Below, piece after piece: positions 14,371 to 20,324 of a DNA stretch of 20,324 nucleotides. The stretch is from Coriobacteriia bacterium (lineage in GTDB: Bacteria; Actinomycetota; Coriobacteriia; WRKU01): contig WRDL01000014.1 of assembly GCA_009784095.1 (NCBI GenBank), positions 1 through 20,324 of the forward strand. Reading direction: 5' to 3'. Position 1 is the stretch's first letter. Each line of letters begins with the position of its first letter. The notes under the pieces were generated by a model, which was not told the origin of the DNA, ran no database searches, and saw nothing but the letters and a program-made list of their open reading frames with translations. The translations under genes and the position numbers were made by a program.

Positions 14371-14411
14371 CGGTGTTGCTTCATTTTCGTATTGGGGCTT
14401 GCGAATATCAT
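14367..14411 (-). CDS. 14-codon mini-ORF translationally coupled to the lipoate ligase gene
   Basis: ATG 14411 is preceded by AGGAG with a 6-nt gap, a stronger ribosome-binding site than any at the ligase start. It reads MIFASPNTKMKQHR and stops with TGA overlapping the ligase ATG (ATGA). The AGGAG overlaps the stop codon of the upstream PHP gene. The sequence shows no run of one amino acid, so it does not look like an attenuation peptide. The likely role is to deliver ribosomes to the weak ligase start. No function of the peptide is claimed. Confidence 0.45.
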   Translation of the reverse strand: MIFASPNTKMKQHR

Positions 14412-14420
14412 GTTCTTCTC

Positions 14421-15218
14421 CTAGAAGGGGTGCATCGTCGGAATGCGCTTATGATACGTGGTAATCCCCTCGAAGCCGATACGCCTGATCATCTCGGTCG
14501 CCTCATCGATCCCCAGACCGATCTGGTCGAGTCGGTGCGCGTCGCTGCCGGTCGTGATTATCGTGCCACCACAAGCGCGATAGAGACGCACTATCTCCTC
14601 ATTGGGCAGACACTCACCGAGCGGTTGACGAAGCCCAGAGGTATTGACCTCGATGCCTTTGCCTCGCTCGATCACGATCATGAAGAGCTCCTCGAACCGA
14701 TCGAGGTAGTCGGCGGTCGTGAAGTCATAGTCTCGCTCACGCTTGAAATAACGCCAGGGATAGGTCAGGTGGCCGAGCACATCATAGTCGGATTCCACCG
14801 CGAGTTTGCGCAGCATCCCCAGATAGAACAAGAACAGCTCGACCGGATCCTGCTCGGCAAGGCTCGACATACCGATATCGAACGAGGGATCGAGATAGTG
14901 AATCGAGCCGATGATGAAATCCGGATGGTAGAGCTCGACGAAGCGCGCGGCCTCCGCACGGTTGTATTCAGGTTGGCCAAATTCGACACCGCGCGCGACA
15001 TCGAGTACGCCGGAGTATTTATCCGTTGCTAAGGCGATCTCATGATACGCCGCGTCGAAATCGGTCTGCCAGTTTATTTCGTGATTGGGAAGAAAATCCA
15101 TGTGGTCGGTCAGCGCGATCGCCGTGAGACCCCTCTTGATGGCGGTGCGGCACACCGCGTCCGCGTTTTCGACGCAGTCAAAGGACGCGCCGGTATGGAT
15201 GTGATAGTCAATACGCAT
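14421..15218 (-). CDS. PHP-domain phosphatase, histidinol-phosphatase (HisK) type
   Basis: 265-residue metal-dependent phosphoesterase of the PHP superfamily. Motifs in order: DYHIHTGAS (H6, H8), ALTDHMDF (D38, H39), a conserved Glu in GVEFGQ, GSIHYLD, LGHLTYPWRY, EVNTSGLR, and TGSDAHR near the C-terminus. These match the trinuclear metal site of HisK-type histidinol-phosphatases, which make histidinol in histidine synthesis. No other his gene is nearby, so a different phosphoester substrate is possible. ATG 15218 places the catalytic HIH motif at residues 6-8 as usual. Upstream in-frame codons starting at 15242 are less likely. No Shine-Dalgarno is seen. Confidence 0.88.
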   Translation of the reverse strand: MRIDYHIHTGASFDCVENADAVCRTAIKRGLTAIALTDHMDFLPNHEINWQTDFDAAYHEIALATDKYSGVLDVARGVEFGQPEYNRAEAARFVELYHPDFIIGSIHYLDPSFDIGMSSLAEQDPVELFLFYLGMLRKLAVESDYDVLGHLTYPWRYFKRERDYDFTTADYLDRFEELFMIVIERGKGIEVNTSGLRQPLGECLPNEEIVRLYRACGGTIITTGSDAHRLDQIGLGIDEATEMIRRIGFEGITTYHKRIPTMHPF

Positions 15219-15305
15219 AGTTGTATTGAACCACACTCGCAAAGAGCGCGGACAAGGTCGATCGATTTCGTGCTCTCTTCCGGACAGGTGGATCCTGGTT
15301 ATCGC

Positions 15306-15336
15306 TTGACATTGACGTAGCGTAAAGGTTTATACT
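15306..15336 (+). promoter_or_regulatory. MerR-type promoter with 19-bp spacer
   Basis: -35 TTGACA (15306-15311) and -10 TATACT (15331-15336) are separated by 19 bp. This is the long spacer typical of promoters that MerR-family regulators untwist. An imperfect dyad TTGACG-TAG-CGTAAA sits in the spacer. The promoter drives the adjacent merR-type gene, implying autoregulation. Confidence 0.8.
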
Positions 15337-15366
15337 ATGGACGAACGCGAGAGAGAAAGCGAGCGG

Positions 15367-16131
15367 GTGGACTATAGTATTCGAGAATTAGCGCAACTGG
15401 GAGGCGTATCAACACGCACTCTGCGTTACTACGATACGATAGGTCTTCTGCGACCTGCGTATGTGACCGGTGCGTCCTATCGCAGATATACCTCAAGCGA
15501 AGTCGATACGTTGCAGGAGATCCTTTTCTATAAGGAGCTCGGTATGGATTTAGGGAGCATCAAGTCTTTGATCGGCTCCAAGGACTACGATCGCAGCCGA
15601 GCGCTGCAAGATCACCTCACTCAGCTTCGGACAAGGAAAGAGCAGATCGAACACATAATTGCAACCGTTGAGAAGACCATCGAAACGATGAAAGGAACCG
15701 CGACCATGACCGATGAGGAAAAATTCGAGGGATTGAAAAAGGATCTGTTAGACCAGAACGAGGAGCAGTACGGCGACGAGGTGCGCGAGCGTTGGGGAGC
15801 AGATTCATATGAGGCGTCGCGTAAGAAGGTGGCGCGCATGACCAAAGACCAGTGGGATGATGTCGGGCAACTCTCCAACAAGATGCATGAGCTGCTCAAG
15901 GCTGCCGTCGCGCAAGGTGATCCCGCAAGTGAGGAAGCCCAAGAAGTGTGCGATCTACACCGGCAATGGCTCGGCTATTTTTGGCCTGATGGCATGTACA
16001 GCAAGGAGATGCATCGCAACATGGGTCAGATGTATTGCGCGGATCCCCGCTTTAAGAAACACTACGATGACATCACACCCGGTGCCGCCGAGTTCTTCCG
16101 TGACGCAATCGATATTTACGCGGATGAATGA
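15367..16131 (+). CDS. MerR family transcriptional regulator with TipAS drug-recognition domain
   Basis: 254 residues from GTG 15367. The N-terminal winged-helix domain reads YSIRELAQLGGVSTRTLRYYD then GLLRPAYVTG and YRRYTSSEVDTL, textbook MerR. A dimerising helix (about 75-110) follows, then a C-terminal TipAS (Mta/TipA-like) helical domain of about 140 residues that binds drugs or peptides. I chose the GTG because an ATG at 15337 directly abuts the -10 box and would lie at or before the transcription start, and MerR proteins begin a few residues before this helix. The target beyond its own promoter is unknown; the next gene is convergent. Confidence 0.92.
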   Translation: MDYSIRELAQLGGVSTRTLRYYDTIGLLRPAYVTGASYRRYTSSEVDTLQEILFYKELGMDLGSIKSLIGSKDYDRSRALQDHLTQLRTRKEQIEHIIATVEKTIETMKGTATMTDEEKFEGLKKDLLDQNEEQYGDEVRERWGADSYEASRKKVARMTKDQWDDVGQLSNKMHELLKAAVAQGDPASEEAQEVCDLHRQWLGYFWPDGMYSKEMHRNMGQMYCADPRFKKHYDDITPGAAEFFRDAIDIYADE

Positions 16132-16159
16132 GAATGAGGGTCGTAAAAGACCCTCATTC
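16132..16159. terminator. Hairpin between convergent genes
   Basis: Perfect 11-bp stem GAATGAGGGTC (16132-16142) / GACCCTCATTC (16149-16159) with loop GTAAAA. It begins right after the merR stop and lies 26 bp past the stop of the surface protein gene. No U-run follows on either strand, so termination is probable but not classical. Confidence 0.6.
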
Positions 16160-16185
16160 ATTCACAGACCTGATATGTAAGCGCG

Positions 16186-17925
16186 CTAGCGCCTTTTCTT
16201 CGATTCCACCATAAGCACGATCCAGCCAAATCCAAGTGCGATGATCGGACTAAGCAACAGAGCGCTATCTCCCGTTGCGGGAACATCCGGACCAGGCGGG
16301 ACTGCCAAAGTCCAATGAGCATAAAGCGTCATATCTGCGGTTATCGGAGTGCTGAAGTCCCACAGAACACCGCCGGTGGGATCGGTCCACCATCCCGCAA
16401 ATACATAACCTGCCTTGGTCGGATCGGTCGGCTGCGCGACCGGGCTTCCTTCGGCAACAGTTACTACAAGAGGTTTGGTGTCGTTTTGCGCATCAAAGGT
16501 AACGTTAAATTCGATGCCGCGATGGACAAGGAACACCTGCCTAAGCTGCGTCGCACCCGCATCCATCAGATCGGTCGCATCAGAGTGGAACGTGAGGAGC
16601 GAGCCATCTGCATTCAGGGAAGGACGGTTCGAGTTTGCGTTTCCACCAATACCGGATGATCCAAGGGTCACCAGCGACGTCGTCCCCGTGACAACATCAT
16701 AGGTGAATACTTGCTGACCCGTTGTCGTTACATCGGCAATAAGATCGGTCGCGCGGGACATGAAACCGATGGTCGATCCATCGGCAGATATATTGGGACC
16801 ATGGGAATCTCTTGACCCACCAACACCAAGGGGACCGGCTGTAATAAGAGTGATCACCTCGGTCGCAACATCATATGCAAATATGTTTCCATTACCATTG
16901 AGCGCAGCATCATCAAAAAGGTCGGTCGCCCATGATTGAAATACAACCGTTGTATTATCGGCAGAGATAGCAGAGGCATTCATAATCCCAGTGCTGCCAT
17001 CCGCGTCACAGCCATTGCCGAGAGGACCTTTGGTGATGAGTGTTATATCCTCAGTTGCAACATCGTAGAGAAATGAGTTTATATAGTGTGTCGTCGTCAT
17101 CGAAGGAATGAGGTCCGTGGCACGTGATTGGAATGCGATCTTGGTACCATCGGCTGATATCGCCGGGATTACCGAATCGTAATCACCACCAAGTCCACCA
17201 GCCCCTTTTGTCACAAGAGTCGTCATCCCGGTATTGTCGTCGTAATAAAAGACATTATATTTAGAGTTGAGTGTCTTTTCAGGTATCACATCATTAGCGC
17301 TGGTGGAAAAAGCGACCTTGCTACCATCCGCGTTTATCGTGTTGCCCCACACTCCTCCGCCACTCAGGCCATTTCCGAGTTCTCCCGGTGTTATCAAAGT
17401 CGTCACCTGTGTCGCGACATCGTAGAGAAATACATTATCATCGATGGTTGTCGGCTCACCGGGTATAAGATCGGTCGCGTTTGATCTAAAGACGATGCGA
17501 CTACCATCAGCCGAGATCTCAGGGCTATCTGACGCGCCATTACACCCCACACCCGCGCTGCCCTTGGTGACAAGTGTTGTTTCCCCGGTCGCGACATCAT
17601 AAAGATAGACATTGCTGATCTCGAGTTCGCAGTCACACTCGCCTTCGCAGCCACACGCGCCCTCACAGCCGCACCCATCGGACCCTGTGTCGATGACCAT
17701 TCCGTCGATCAGATCCGTAGCATATGACCAGAACGTGATGTAGCGACCATCAGCGCTTATCGAGGGACGAGCAGAGTCTTGGTCACCTCCCGATCCTGAT
17801 GCGCCGGGGGACACTAAGAGCCAAGAAAGATTACCCACCGGTTTAGCGCCTGAAGCCAGAGGTATAACGCTCAACATCAACACAAGTACAAGGGCTAGGA
17901 CTGAGATCTTCCGAAGTGTTCCCAT
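16186..17925 (-). CDS. Secreted seven-repeat beta-propeller protein with Cys-rich insert, InlB-type repeat and cell-wall anchor signal
   Basis: 579 residues. A signal peptide (about 1-27, basic start then VLALVLVLMLSVIPL) is followed by seven repeats of the TolB/PD40-like pattern ISADG-x-F-x-S-x-ATDL (starting near 55 and repeating about every 60 residues), predicting a seven-bladed propeller. Residues 85-102 form three copies of CxCE(G/L)(A/E). A Listeria/Bacteroides-type InlB B-repeat (about 474-540, containing AGYVFAGWW and TLYAHW) precedes VPATGD (548-553), a hydrophobic helix and SKKRR. That tail is a sortase-type sorting signal with V in place of L. The whole suggests a wall-attached protein of unknown binding function. 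ATG 17925 has GGAGG 4 nt upstream. No sortase is in the window. Confidence 0.85.
   Translation of the reverse strand: MGTLRKISVLALVLVLMLSVIPLASGAKPVGNLSWLLVSPGASGSGGDQDSARPSISADGRYITFWSYATDLIDGMVIDTGSDGCGCEGACGCEGECDCELEISNVYLYDVATGETTLVTKGSAGVGCNGASDSPEISADGSRIVFRSNATDLIPGEPTTIDDNVFLYDVATQVTTLITPGELGNGLSGGGVWGNTINADGSKVAFSTSANDVIPEKTLNSKYNVFYYDDNTGMTTLVTKGAGGLGGDYDSVIPAISADGTKIAFQSRATDLIPSMTTTHYINSFLYDVATEDITLITKGPLGNGCDADGSTGIMNASAISADNTTVVFQSWATDLFDDAALNGNGNIFAYDVATEVITLITAGPLGVGGSRDSHGPNISADGSTIGFMSRATDLIADVTTTGQQVFTYDVVTGTTSLVTLGSSGIGGNANSNRPSLNADGSLLTFHSDATDLMDAGATQLRQVFLVHRGIEFNVTFDAQNDTKPLVVTVAEGSPVAQPTDPTKAGYVFAGWWTDPTGGVLWDFSTPITADMTLYAHWTLAVPPGPDVPATGDSALLLSPIIALGFGWIVLMVESKKRR
17620..17673 (-). 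repeat. Three tandem Cys hexapeptide codon repeats in the surface protein
   Basis: Units CGCEGA, CGCEGE and CDCELE (residues 85-102) are encoded by three consecutive 18-base units. The six cysteines fall in the strictly regular pattern CxCxxxCxCxxxCxC, with an acidic residue after each pair. This looks like a metal-binding or disulfide-bonded insert within the first blade. No other Cys-rich segment is present in the protein. Confidence 0.85.
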
Positions 17926-17991
17926 TGTTCCTCCAAACATGATTTGCATATCACAATCAAACAGAGATATCAAATATCTGTTACCGGTTCG

Positions 17992-18020
17992 ATTATAGAC
18001 ATAAAGATGCTTTCCTTCAA
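17992..18020 (-). promoter_or_regulatory. Sigma70-type promoter of the surface protein gene
   Basis: On the minus strand -35 TTGAAG (18020-18015), 17-bp spacer, and a perfect -10 TATAAT (17997-17992). The predicted leader is about 60 nt. A dyad AGATAT-CAA-ATATCT lies in that leader just downstream of the start site and could be an operator. Confidence 0.72.
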
Positions 18021-18083
18021 ATCAGACCGTTCAGCTGATACGATATCGAAATCTGCATTCAGATCACCTTACTCGATACATAC

Positions 18084-18114
18084 AAAAAAGTGAGGGCGCA
18101 ATACCTACCCTCAC
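18084..18114 (-). terminator. Rho-independent terminator of tRNA-Val
   Basis: On the minus strand GTGAGGG (18114-18108), an 11-base loop, CCCTCAC (18096-18090), then six U residues (18089-18084). It lies 12 bases past the tRNA 3' end. Confidence 0.88.
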
Positions 18115-18126
18115 CTGCGATTTTAA

Positions 18127-18202
18127 TGGTGCGCGATACGGGACTTGAACCTGTGACCTCTTGCGTGTCGAGCAAGCGCTCTGCCAGCTGAGCTAATCGC
18201 GC
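18127..18202 (-). tRNA. tRNA-Val (anticodon GAC)
   Basis: 76-nt cloverleaf with acceptor GCGCGAT / ATCGCGC, discriminator A and encoded CCA. D stem GCTC/GAGC. Anticodon stem CTTGC/GCAAG, loop TCGACAC, anticodon GAC. The T stem ACAGG/CCCGT carries one A-C mismatch at its middle pair. Reads GUC and GUU codons. Confidence 0.96.
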
Positions 18203-18251
18203 GTTTCCAGCGGTTATCTACTATACCATATTGGTGGTTCAATGCTGATGC

Positions 18252-18257
18252 TACAAT
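18252..18257 (+). promoter_or_regulatory. Extended -10 of pth at a likely leaderless start
   Basis: TGC followed by TACAAT ends six bases before ATG 18264. There is no Shine-Dalgarno upstream of pth. Transcription would begin at or next to that ATG, suggesting a leaderless mRNA. No clear -35 is seen, as expected for an extended -10. Confidence 0.5.
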
Positions 18258-18263
18258 ATGCCT

Positions 18264-18800
18264 ATGAACGACATCGAGTATCTGATAGTGGGGTTGGGCA
18301 ATCCCGGTGATGAGTATGAGAATACCCGACATAACGTGGGGTTTCTCACCATTGATGCACTGGGAAAGCGACATGCAGCCAACTATTGGAAGTCAGAAGC
18401 GGGCGCGTTGACCTGCCCGGTCACCATCGCCGAGAAGCGTGTTCTCTTGGTCAAGCCCCATACCTTCATGAATCTCTCCGGAGTGAGCGTGGCACGTCTT
18501 GCGCGTGATCACCAGCTCGAGCCTGACCGTATCATCATCATCCACGATGATCTGGATATCGAGGAGGGGGTTTTGCGCCACAAGACCGAAGGAGGACATG
18601 CCGGTCATAACGGTCTGCGTTCACTTCACGCAAAGCTCGGGACCGATCGATACCAGCGGATCCGGTGCGGGATCGGCAGACCGCCGGGTCGCATGGAGGC
18701 TTCGGACTACGTACTCCAACCACTACGGGGAGAGCGGCTCGAGGATCTACACATCACCGCCGCGCACGCCGCGGATATGGTCGAAGAACTTCTAAGCTAA
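18264..18800 (+). CDS. pth: Peptidyl-tRNA hydrolase
   Basis: 178-residue essential enzyme that releases peptides from drop-off peptidyl-tRNA. Diagnostic motifs: IVGLGNPGDEYENTRHNVGF (8-27) with catalytic His23 and the GNPG Asn13, KPHTFMNLSG (64-73) with Asn70, HDDLD (94-98) with the catalytic Asp95, and GGHAGHNGLRS with the substrate-binding Asn. The C-terminal lid EASDYVLQPL follows. ATG 18264 is preferred over ATG 18258 because 18258 directly abuts the -10 element; the two differ by two residues. It is divergent from tRNA-Val, with about 60 bp shared between them. Confidence 0.97.
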   Translation: MNDIEYLIVGLGNPGDEYENTRHNVGFLTIDALGKRHAANYWKSEAGALTCPVTIAEKRVLLVKPHTFMNLSGVSVARLARDHQLEPDRIIIIHDDLDIEEGVLRHKTEGGHAGHNGLRSLHAKLGTDRYQRIRCGIGRPPGRMEASDYVLQPLRGERLEDLHITAAHAADMVEELLS

Positions 18801-18835
18801 ATAGGGCGGGTGGACCAGGACCAGCGGTAGCGCCC

Positions 18836-19513
18836 TCACATCCAGGGTGGTTTGACGTAGATCTCGGTCGGATATTGTTTTTCGGGAGGGGTCGTCATCC
18901 CGTCACACTCCATGCCTTTGGGTACACTCACGCAAACGAGCGGTAATCCCGTCAGTTGCGCACACTCGACACCGAACGGCTCACCTTGCAATATCGTCTC
19001 ACAGGTGGTCTCATTCTGCAGATGTGTGTTGTTGACGATGCCGGTCGCATTGAGTCCGCACACCGCCTCGATCTCGCGCATCACCTCGAGCGCTCCTGCG
19101 GCCTGCACCGTCAGGTTGCGATTGGCGTTTACCACATAGAGCATTTCGAAATCACGCGCGCCGATCTGCTGACGATAACGACCCATCGCGGTCGCGCCGA
19201 CATCATCGCCTCCCGCATCGACCAGAACAAAGCCGTCACGCTCGAACACGCCGGACAACGCCGCGCTCAACACCGGTGTGTCGAGAGTGGTGCCCGCGAA
19301 CGTCGGAGCTATGACCTCGATGCCACTGCCCTCGAGCATCTGCGTATAGTCCGATGAGCGAAAGTAGGGATTGACGATATCGAGATCGACGACGGTCACC
19401 TGTTTTCCCGCTTCGCGCAGATCAAGCGCGAAATTGATCGTCAGGTTCGTCTTCCCGACCCCATAGTGGCCGGTGATGAGAGTGAGCGGTGTAAGCTCGG
19501 ATGCTGTGAACAT
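18836..19513 (-). CDS. P-loop ATPase of the ParA/MinD (SIMIBI) type, function unknown
   Basis: 225 residues. Deviant Walker A GHYGVGKTN is at 15-23, followed by VVDLDIVNPYFR (Walker A' region, about 40-51) and LVDAGGDDVGA (Walker B, about 97-107). There is an N-x-N-R segment (NANRNLTVQ) and an NNTHL segment that may bind the guanine/adenine base. It resembles MinD-superfamily proteins of cofactor or metal insertion but lacks the inserted ferredoxin domain of that group, and it ends in a proline-rich tail (VKPPWM). AGAAGG lies about 6 nt before ATG 19513. The gene follows the DegV gene by only 11 nt, so the pair is co-transcribed. I do not assign a specific function. Confidence 0.85.
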   Translation of the reverse strand: MFTASELTPLTLITGHYGVGKTNLTINFALDLREAGKQVTVVDLDIVNPYFRSSDYTQMLEGSGIEVIAPTFAGTTLDTPVLSAALSGVFERDGFVLVDAGGDDVGATAMGRYRQQIGARDFEMLYVVNANRNLTVQAAGALEVMREIEAVCGLNATGIVNNTHLQNETTCETILQGEPFGVECAQLTGLPLVCVSVPKGMECDGMTTPPEKQYPTEIYVKPPWM

Positions 19514-19524
19514 GATACGCCTTC

Positions 19525-20324
19525 TTAATAGCCGACGATGAATCCGCCCTCATCGGTGTAGAACGAACAGAGTCCGCGTGTCGGCATGACACGGATGCTC
19601 TTGAGGTTTGCCGTCTCCTCAAGTTTCTCTTTGAGCTTGAGCGCAACCTCCTCCGCATTGCAATGACTGATGATCACTGACTTATCCTCGAGGTTGCGAA
19701 ATTCCTGCATCCGTTCGACCATCTTTCGTAGCATCGCTTTCTCACCACGCGGTTTGTCGAGGATCTCGATAGTCCCTTCTTTGGTCGCGTACGCTACCGG
19801 ACGCATCTTCAGTATTTGACCGAGCATGCCTTGGTATTTGGGCATACGACCGTTCTTGATGAGATTATCGAACGATGCGAGCGAGAAGAACAGCATAATG
19901 CTGTCACGCGCTTCATCCGCTAATCGAGCGACCTCGCTGAACGAGAGTCCCTTTTTGATGAGGCGCTCCGCCTCTTCAGCTATAAGCGTCATCTTTCCCG
20001 ATGTCGCACGTGAGTCGACCACATGGATATTGCGTGTGGGATCTTCAGCCTCTACCATTTCCTTGGCCTGTAGCGCGCTCTCATAGGAAGCGCTCAGCTG
20101 AGAGGTGATGGTGACGCAGATGGTATTCTTCGCGCGCCGGAAGCTCTCGGCATAAGTTCCGACCGACGGGCAGGCGCTCGTCGTGGGACCTTGATACGCC
20201 TTCATCTCGCTCATCATCTCGTCAACATCGAGATTATCGTCGTCGACGAACTCCTTCTCCCCCACGATCACGGTCAACGGAGCGATCACCCAATCGACAC
20301 CCTCAGGGTCGGTCTTACCCAGTA
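19525..20324 (-). CDS. DegV family fatty-acid-binding protein, 5' end cut by window edge
   Basis: The open frame runs off the right edge; 265 residues are visible, against about 280 in the family, so some 15-25 N-terminal residues are missing. The first visible residues (LGKTDPEGVDWVIAPLTVIV) match the family strand leading to the PLTV motif. GPTTSACPSVGTY (the TSxPS lipid-headgroup site), ITSQLSASYESA, VVDSRATSGK and LIKNGRM-(x)n-KMRPV are characteristic DegV segments. DegV/FakB proteins bind a fatty acid for phosphorylation by FakA. No fakA gene is in the window. An internal GTG at 20289 is not the true start. Confidence 0.93.
   Translation of the reverse strand, partial: LGKTDPEGVDWVIAPLTVIVGEKEFVDDDNLDVDEMMSEMKAYQGPTTSACPSVGTYAESFRRAKNTICVTITSQLSASYESALQAKEMVEAEDPTRNIHVVDSRATSGKMTLIAEEAERLIKKGLSFSEVARLADEARDSIMLFFSLASFDNLIKNGRMPKYQGMLGQILKMRPVAYATKEGTIEILDKPRGEKAMLRKMVERMQEFRNLEDKSVIISHCNAEEVALKLKEKLEETANLKSIRVMPTRGLCSFYTDEGGFIVGY

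Noticed and set aside
14367..14411. Mini-ORF as the true N-terminus of the lipoate ligase joined by a frameshift
   Set aside because: The ligase N-terminus MIYIENPHTD... already begins at the usual family position, so no missing residues need to be recovered.
18803..18836. AGGGCG / CGCCCT pairing between the convergent pth and ATPase genes as a terminator
   Set aside because: Only a 6-bp stem with a loop of over 20 bases and no U-run. Too weak to annotate.

Overview
This window reads as chromosomal DNA of an anaerobic, probably actinobacterial organism (Coriobacteriia-like; inferred from gene content, since no rRNA is present). The clues are a Tat-exported membrane-bound hydrogenase, a clostridial-type 2[4Fe-4S] ferredoxin, a stand-alone RACo-like ASKHA protein, a TipAS-type MerR regulator, a sortase-like surface protein and a PHP-type histidinol-phosphatase. 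No phage, insertion sequence or CRISPR array is visible.

Region 1 (1-3334, minus strand) is a hydrogenase operon: small subunit, large subunit and the start of a cytochrome b subunit. The large subunit reading frame appears to stop at UGA 252-254. That UGA falls exactly on the first cysteine of the C-terminal nickel motif, the frame continues as DP-U-IGC-AVH plus a 20-residue propeptide, and a SECIS-like hairpin follows at once. I therefore call it a [NiFeSe] hydrogenase with selenocysteine at residue 538. This is the most notable content of the window. Region 2 (3335-4409, plus strand) holds bioY, a ferredoxin and tRNA-Arg(CCG).

Region 3 (4425-8274, minus) carries acetyl-CoA synthetase, a HemN/HemW-type radical SAM protein and a HyaD/HycI-type hydrogenase maturation protease, which probably trims the large subunit of region 1. 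Region 4 (8395-15218, minus) is a long co-directional block: PHP phosphatase, a 14-codon mini-ORF, a lipoate ligase catalytic domain, RNase D, a membrane zinc peptidase, exonuclease VII (xseA, xseB), a HIT protein and an ASKHA/DUF4445 protein. The last contains a 103-bp near-perfect inverted repeat read in frame as protein.

Region 5 (15306-18202) contains a MerR/TipAS regulator with a 19-bp-spacer promoter, a secreted seven-repeat beta-propeller protein with a Cys hexapeptide repeat, an InlB-type repeat and a VPATG cell-wall signal, then tRNA-Val(GAC). Region 6 (18252-20324) has pth, a P-loop ATPase of unknown role and a DegV protein cut by the window edge. Biotin uptake (BioY), lipoate salvage (LplA), H2 metabolism and acetate activation are the metabolic themes.
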